From CAZILN01 sp964540005 (GTDB taxonomy: Bacteria; Bacteroidota; Bacteroidia; Bacteroidales; SM23-62): DNA of 11,114 bases. How positions within the stretch are numbered: position 1 is the first letter of the stretch; every line of letters begins with the position of its first letter. This document shows positions 7,492 through 11,114 of the stretch, piece by piece. Both the position numbers and the translations under genes were made by a program. The stretch spans positions 1-11,114 of the forward strand of contig CAZILN010000412.1 of the NCBI GenBank assembly GCA_964540005.1. The letters are read 5' to 3'. The notes under the pieces were generated by a model, which was given only the letters and a program-made list of their open reading frames with translations, did not search any database and was not told where the DNA came from.

Positions 7492-10400
7492 GTTGACTTT
7501 GGCTACCATTCAGCATTTAAATACCTTAAGGGCAGGGATGCAAGCCAGCTGTCCTACGACTGGATGCAACAGGGATATGATGATTCCGGCTGGAGTGAGG
7601 GTAATGCACCTTTCAGGTATGGTGACGGAACCGGCGGAACGGTTTTGACCGACATGGCGCAAAGCTACTCGACACTATTCCTGCGCACCGGGTTTCTGGC
7701 ATCCAGTGTGGACTTTTTAAGCGAAATTCAGCTTACCATCGATTACGATGATGGCTTTATAATCTGGATAAACGGCCGTGAAGTACTCAGGAGAAATGCT
7801 CCTGATAATGCCGGTTATAATTCATTTGCCACCCAGAACCACGAATCAGGCCTGGGTGAGATATTCATACTGGAAACCGGTGGAATGAACCTGGTGGAAG
7901 GAGAGAACACTCTGGCGGTGATAGGATTGAACGTTAGTATGGAAAGTTCAGATTTCTATTTTGACATCAGTCTGAATGCTGAGATTGGCCGGCCACAACT
8001 TGCTGACTCAATCGGGCTCAGTTTCGACATGCCTTCAGGATTTTATGATGAACCCTTCACACTTACCGTTGCTTCACCCGATCCCGAAGCCAGCATCATA
8101 TACACGCTTGACGGGAGCAATCCGCAGACTTCGGATAACAGTTTTACGACCGGGAATCCCGCAGGGATCTCAATTGATCCTGCCATAGGGAGCGGTCGCG
8201 GCACCACCCCTGCTGTAGTACTGAGGGCTTCCATCGTTAAAGACGGGTACAAGCCATCCTTCCCGGAATCAAGAAGCTATATTTTCCTGGAGAAAGTAAA
8301 AGACCAGTCTTACCCGGGCGGATCTTGGCCCGGACAGGATATCAATTCCCAGGTCATAGACCTGGATATGGATACCAGGATTACCCGCCAGGGAATATAC
8401 GCCGGCCAGATAGAAGATGCCCTGCTGGATATACCCTCAGTCTCCATTTCAACCGATCCCGGGAACCTTTTTGATCCTGCTACCGGGATCTATGTCAATG
8501 CCGAAGGGCACGGCCTGAACTGGGAAAGGGAATGCTCGGTGGAATTGATATACCCTGATGGTTCCGAAGGTTTTTCTGTTAACGCCGGTTTACGGATCCG
8601 GGGCGGGTGGAGCAGGCACCCCGACTTCCCAAAGCATGCTTTCCGCCTTTTTTTCAGGGCAACATACGGGGATCCCAAACTCTATTATCCCCTCTTCGGT
8701 GATGAAGGTGTCGACAGGTTTGACAAGGTGGACCTGAGGTGTGCACAGAACTATGCCTGGAGTAACGGGGACAGCCGCAATACCATGGTCAGGGACGTAT
8801 TCTCAAGGGATACGCAGAAGGATATGGATCAGCCCTATACCCGGAGCAGGTACTATCACCTGTACCTGAATGGTATGTACTGGGGGGTTTTCCAGACCCA
8901 GGAAAGGTCTGAAGCCAGGTATGCGGCCGATTATTTTGGCGGCCAGACCGAAGATTATGATGTGATCAAAGTTAACACGGAGGATTATGTATACCAGATC
9001 GAAGTAACGGACGGGGGCATGGACAACTGGCAGAAAATCTGGCAGATGACGGGGGCGGGATTTTCGGCCAACCGTTCATTTTTCAACCTGGAAGGCAAGG
9101 ATGAATTCGGGGAACATGTTAAGGGAGCTGAGGTACTGGTTGATATTGACAACCTGATAGATTATATGCTGGTAATCTTCTATACCGGGAATTTCGATTC
9201 TCCCACCACGGCTTTCAGGTACAATAAATATCCTAATAATTTTTATGCCGTTGACAACAGGAAAGACAGATCAAAAGGATTTACCTTCTATGCTCATGAT
9301 TGCGAACATGCCATGTTCTCAGACTATGTCTATCCCACCAATCAGGGCTTGTATGAGGACCGTGTCAACATAGGGGACCTTACTGATGAGAACAGGATGT
9401 TCGTCGAGAACCTGGACCTCTTTCACCCCCAGTGGTTGCATTACAAACTCACATTCAACGCAGAATACAGGATGCGTTTTGCCGACAGGGCCAACAAACA
9501 TTTCAGTGAAGATGGCGTATTTTCGATAACGAAAGCTACCGGCAGACTCAATCAAAGAGTTGCAGAAATTGAAACTGCCATTATAGCTGAATCTGCCAGG
9601 TGGGGCGATGCCCGGGACTGGGTGACATCTCCCTATACCAAAGACGGCAACTGGGTACCGGAAATAGAAAAATTAAGAAATGATTTCATTCCGCGTCGTA
9701 ATAACATAGTAATTAACCAGTTGAAGGGTGCCGGACTCTATTCCAGCCTGTACCCGCCACGCATAGAACAATCAGGGACAGTATTACCGGGTGAGCAGTA
9801 TACACTTAGCTCCGGTATCAGCATAGGCCTCGTTAATCCATACAGTTCAGGCTTGATCTGTTATACCCTTGACGGTACTGATCCGCGCATGGTGGGAGGC
9901 AGCATCCGTCCGGATGCCCTCAAGGCAGATAGCTACATCAGCCTGGATATCAGCACATCTGCATGGTTGAGAGCCAGGATATACAGGGATGGAATCTGGA
10001 GTGCCCTCAGGGAAATGAAATTTCTTTCTGCCTCGGAGGACTTCTCATCCCTGGAGATCACGGAACTGCATTATAATCCGCTGGCATCTTATGTGGCAAA
10101 TGATACTGTCCCGGGAAAAGAATTTGAGTTTATAGAGTTTAAGAATACAGGTGATAACTGGTTAAATTTATCCGGACTGGTACTGGATTCTGCTATCCAT
10201 TATACCTTTCCCGATATGGAAATGCTTGGGCCCGGACAATTTTATGTGATTGCTTCCGGTTCTTCGACCTTCTATGCCCGGTATGGATTCGCTGCCTCGG
10301 GTATCTACTCGGGTAGTCTGGCCAATGGAGGGGAAACAATTGTACTACAAGATTTTCAGGGAAACACAATCCTTCATTTCCATTATGATGATGCAGATCC

Positions 10401-10821
10401 ATGGCCATTGGGTGCAGATGGTGAGGGTTACTCACTGGTATCTGTTGAGTACGAGCCTTCCGGTAATCCCGGTGATCCTGATTACTGGAGAAACTCCTCT
10501 GCTCCTAATGGTTCGCCTTTCGCCAACGACCCCTACCCTGCCGGAATCCTGGCTGAAACAGGGTCACCTGAGGGGATCCGCATATATCCGAATCCTGCAT
10601 CATCGACTATAAAAATCAGTCTTGACCAGGCTTCAGAAAAGCAGCTTTTAAAAATCAGTTTGTATAATCCCAGTGGAATACTCCTGTATCAATCAGAGAT
10701 TGAGAATCATTCACAACTGCACCTTGAGGAACTGGGAATTAGCTCCGGAGTATATTTCATACGGGTATTGACTGGCGGATTTGCAGGAAGCTCCCGGTTC
10801 ATTTATCTGGCCGTCGAATAA
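7408..10821 (+). CDS. Secreted CotH kinase family protein with lamin tail and T9SS domains
   Basis: The 1,137-residue product starts with a signal peptide (1-28: KK, then FALFFLL, then CLKAQ). Next is a jelly-roll domain (about 30-193: YDDSGW, RYGDG, DYDDGFIIWINGREVLRRNAP, SSDFYFDISL) common at the front of CotH proteins, and a chitobiase-type Ig domain (200-294, IIYTLDGSNP). The CotH kinase domain spans about 342-735: LRIRGGWSRHPDFPKHAFRLFF with Lys409, LYLNGMYWGVF then Glu499, TGNFDSP with Asn595/Asp597, and FTFYAHDCEH with Asp631 where CotH kinases coordinate metal. A second TLDGTDP domain (about 784-874), a lamin tail domain (880-1000 or later) and a T9SS domain (1056-1137, IRIYPNPASS) follow. 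Spore-coat CotH of Bacillus is an atypical protein kinase; activity here and the substrate are inferred. Transcription with the giant gene is likely. 'LWPAC' is not a proper lipobox. Confidence 0.9.
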   Translation: MQFLTKKYLPFKAFALFFLLWPACLKAQVDFGYHSAFKYLKGRDASQLSYDWMQQGYDDSGWSEGNAPFRYGDGTGGTVLTDMAQSYSTLFLRTGFLASSVDFLSEIQLTIDYDDGFIIWINGREVLRRNAPDNAGYNSFATQNHESGLGEIFILETGGMNLVEGENTLAVIGLNVSMESSDFYFDISLNAEIGRPQLADSIGLSFDMPSGFYDEPFTLTVASPDPEASIIYTLDGSNPQTSDNSFTTGNPAGISIDPAIGSGRGTTPAVVLRASIVKDGYKPSFPESRSYIFLEKVKDQSYPGGSWPGQDINSQVIDLDMDTRITRQGIYAGQIEDALLDIPSVSISTDPGNLFDPATGIYVNAEGHGLNWERECSVELIYPDGSEGFSVNAGLRIRGGWSRHPDFPKHAFRLFFRATYGDPKLYYPLFGDEGVDRFDKVDLRCAQNYAWSNGDSRNTMVRDVFSRDTQKDMDQPYTRSRYYHLYLNGMYWGVFQTQERSEARYAADYFGGQTEDYDVIKVNTEDYVYQIEVTDGGMDNWQKIWQMTGAGFSANRSFFNLEGKDEFGEHVKGAEVLVDIDNLIDYMLVIFYTGNFDSPTTAFRYNKYPNNFYAVDNRKDRSKGFTFYAHDCEHAMFSDYVYPTNQGLYEDRVNIGDLTDENRMFVENLDLFHPQWLHYKLTFNAEYRMRFADRANKHFSEDGVFSITKATGRLNQRVAEIETAIIAESARWGDARDWVTSPYTKDGNWVPEIEKLRNDFIPRRNNIVINQLKGAGLYSSLYPPRIEQSGTVLPGEQYTLSSGISIGLVNPYSSGLICYTLDGTDPRMVGGSIRPDALKADSYISLDISTSAWLRARIYRDGIWSALREMKFLSASEDFSSLEITELHYNPLASYVANDTVPGKEFEFIEFKNTGDNWLNLSGLVLDSAIHYTFPDMEMLGPGQFYVIASGSSTFYARYGFAASGIYSGSLANGGETIVLQDFQGNTILHFHYDDADPWPLGADGEGYSLVSVEYEPSGNPGDPDYWRNSSAPNGSPFANDPYPAGILAETGSPEGIRIYPNPASSTIKISLDQASEKQLLKISLYNPSGILLYQSEIENHSQLHLEELGISSGVYFIRVLTGGFAGSSRFIYLAVE
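10573..10818 (+). other. T9SS type A C-terminal sorting domain of the CotH protein
   Basis: Residues 1056-1137 contain GIRIYPNPASSTIKISL, LKISLYNPSGILLYQ, L-G-I-S-S-G-V-Y-F-I-R-V and a final FIYLAVE. This is the same sorting signal type as in the upstream protein, so the two proteins should share an export route. The tail is less basic than the upstream RKIIVY end. Confidence 0.9.
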
Positions 10822-10892
10822 GCATGGCTACCTTTTTAACAGATAATTAACATCCGGCCCCCTTCAGGTTCAGATTCCCTACAGTTTTATTC

Positions 10893-10904
10893 AATAAATT
10901 TATT
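10893..10904. repeat. Perfect 12-bp palindrome AATAAATTTATT
   Basis: The sequence equals its own reverse complement over all 12 bases. It lies one base before the 13-bp inverted repeat. A dimeric regulator site or chance in AT-rich DNA are both possible. Confidence 0.6.
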
Positions 10905-10905
10905 C

Positions 10906-10971
10906 ATCCTGTTTTTATTTCCGGTGAGAACGTTTCCAGTCTCATGGTAACCGGTGTGATAAAAACAGGAT
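10906..10971. repeat. 13-bp perfect inverted repeat with 40-base loop
   Basis: ATCCTGTTTTTAT (10906-10918) pairs perfectly with ATAAAAACAGGAT (10959-10971). Inside, CCGGT (10921-10925) pairs with ACCGG (10950-10954), and GAGA (10926-10929) with TCTC (10940-10943), with a six-base bulge on the right. The T-run sits in the left arm and the A-run in the right, opposite to an intrinsic terminator for + strand transcription. It could be a 5' leader hairpin for the next gene, an operator, or a small repeat-element remnant. Confidence 0.65.
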
Positions 10972-11017
10972 TAAATAGCTGTAAATAATCTCAAACTCAC
11001 TCAAAAACCAAACAATT

Positions 11018-11114
11018 ATGAAAAAAGATGTAAGGACCGTTTGCATGCTTATGGGGGTACTGGTTCTGACCGGTATTTCTGATGTCTATTCACAGGACTG
11101 GCCACAGTGGAGGG
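11018..11114 (+). CDS. N-terminus of a probable PQQ-type beta-propeller protein, 3'-truncated
   Basis: The ATG at 11018 opens a frame running off the window edge after 32 full codons. Residues 1-26 form a signal peptide: MKKDVR, the core CMLMGVLVLTGI, and S-D-V-Y-S-Q as the cleavage region. The mature start DWPQWRG (the Gly from a partial codon) is the stereotyped opening of exported PQQ-binding-like, BamB-like beta-propeller proteins, in which W-P-Q-W-R-G is followed by a propeller blade. The start has no Shine-Dalgarno sequence and follows AACAATT. The 196-base gap suggests its own promoter or a processed operon. The family call rests on seven residues plus the signal peptide, so it is provisional. 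Confidence 0.7.
   Translation, partial: MKKDVRTVCMLMGVLVLTGISDVYSQDWPQWR

Larger units (their letters stand above)
10822..11017. other. Intergenic region with palindrome and inverted repeat
   Basis: These 196 bases hold no plausible ORF. I found no Bacteroidota-type promoter (TAnnTTTG): no TTTG occurs on the + strand here. No GC-rich hairpin with a U-run follows the CotH stop. The only structure is an AT palindrome and a long-loop inverted repeat, listed separately. Confidence 0.7.

Noticed and set aside
10250..10612. 120-codon + strand open frame in another phase
   Set aside because: It overlaps the lamin tail and sorting domains of the CotH protein, which read well in the main frame; the alternative has no recognisable features.
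10906..10971. Intrinsic terminator for the CotH operon
   Set aside because: The stem is AT-rich, the loop is 40 bases, the T-run is in the left arm, and no U-run follows the right arm, so the layout does not fit.

Overview
The window looks like a piece of a Bacteroidota chromosome, probably from a marine or gut-type Bacteroidales/Marinilabiliales-like lineage; the finer placement is a guess. The support is as follows. Two large secreted proteins each end in a type IX secretion (T9SS) sorting domain with the 'IYPNPA' motif. Their ectodomains are typical of this phylum: CBM9-like, PKD/Ig, CUB, CotH kinase and lamin-tail. The two starts inside the window lack a Shine-Dalgarno sequence and instead follow A/T-rich leaders. 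GC content is moderate (mid-40s percent by eye).

All genes are on the + strand. Positions 1-7392 hold the 3' part of one giant gene whose start lies upstream of the window. The first 13 codons, before the ATG at 40, are open and align with the internal repeats, so that ATG is not the start. The visible 2,463 residues comprise: three tandem supra-repeats of about 431-432 residues, each a CBM9-like domain, an unrecognised module and an Ig/Fn3-like module; a right-handed beta-helix with 26-27-residue coils; a fourth, more divergent CBM9-like domain; five Ig/PKD-like domains; a CUB domain; and a T9SS C-terminal domain. No catalytic domain is evident, so it looks like a surface glycan-binding or adhesive protein.

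Only 15 bases later (start TTG at 7408) comes a 1,137-residue exported CotH-kinase-family protein (signal peptide, jelly-roll, chitobiase-type Ig domain, CotH kinase, second chitobiase-like domain, lamin tail domain, T9SS domain). The tight spacing suggests co-transcription, and both products would leave by the same T9SS route. Whether the CotH domain phosphorylates its giant neighbour is an attractive but untested idea.

A 196-base intergenic gap (10822-11017) holds a perfect 12-bp AT palindrome followed closely by a 13-bp perfect inverted repeat around a 40-base loop. A third gene begins at 11018 and runs off the window; its signal peptide and 'DWPQWRG' start fit a PQQ-type beta-propeller (BamB-like) protein.

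Nothing here amounts to a clearly new defence, mobile or RNA system. The points most worth a second look are the 432-residue supra-repeat with its unassigned middle module, the secreted kinase beside a giant surface protein, the G9 tract inside the beta-helix, and the intergenic inverted repeat.
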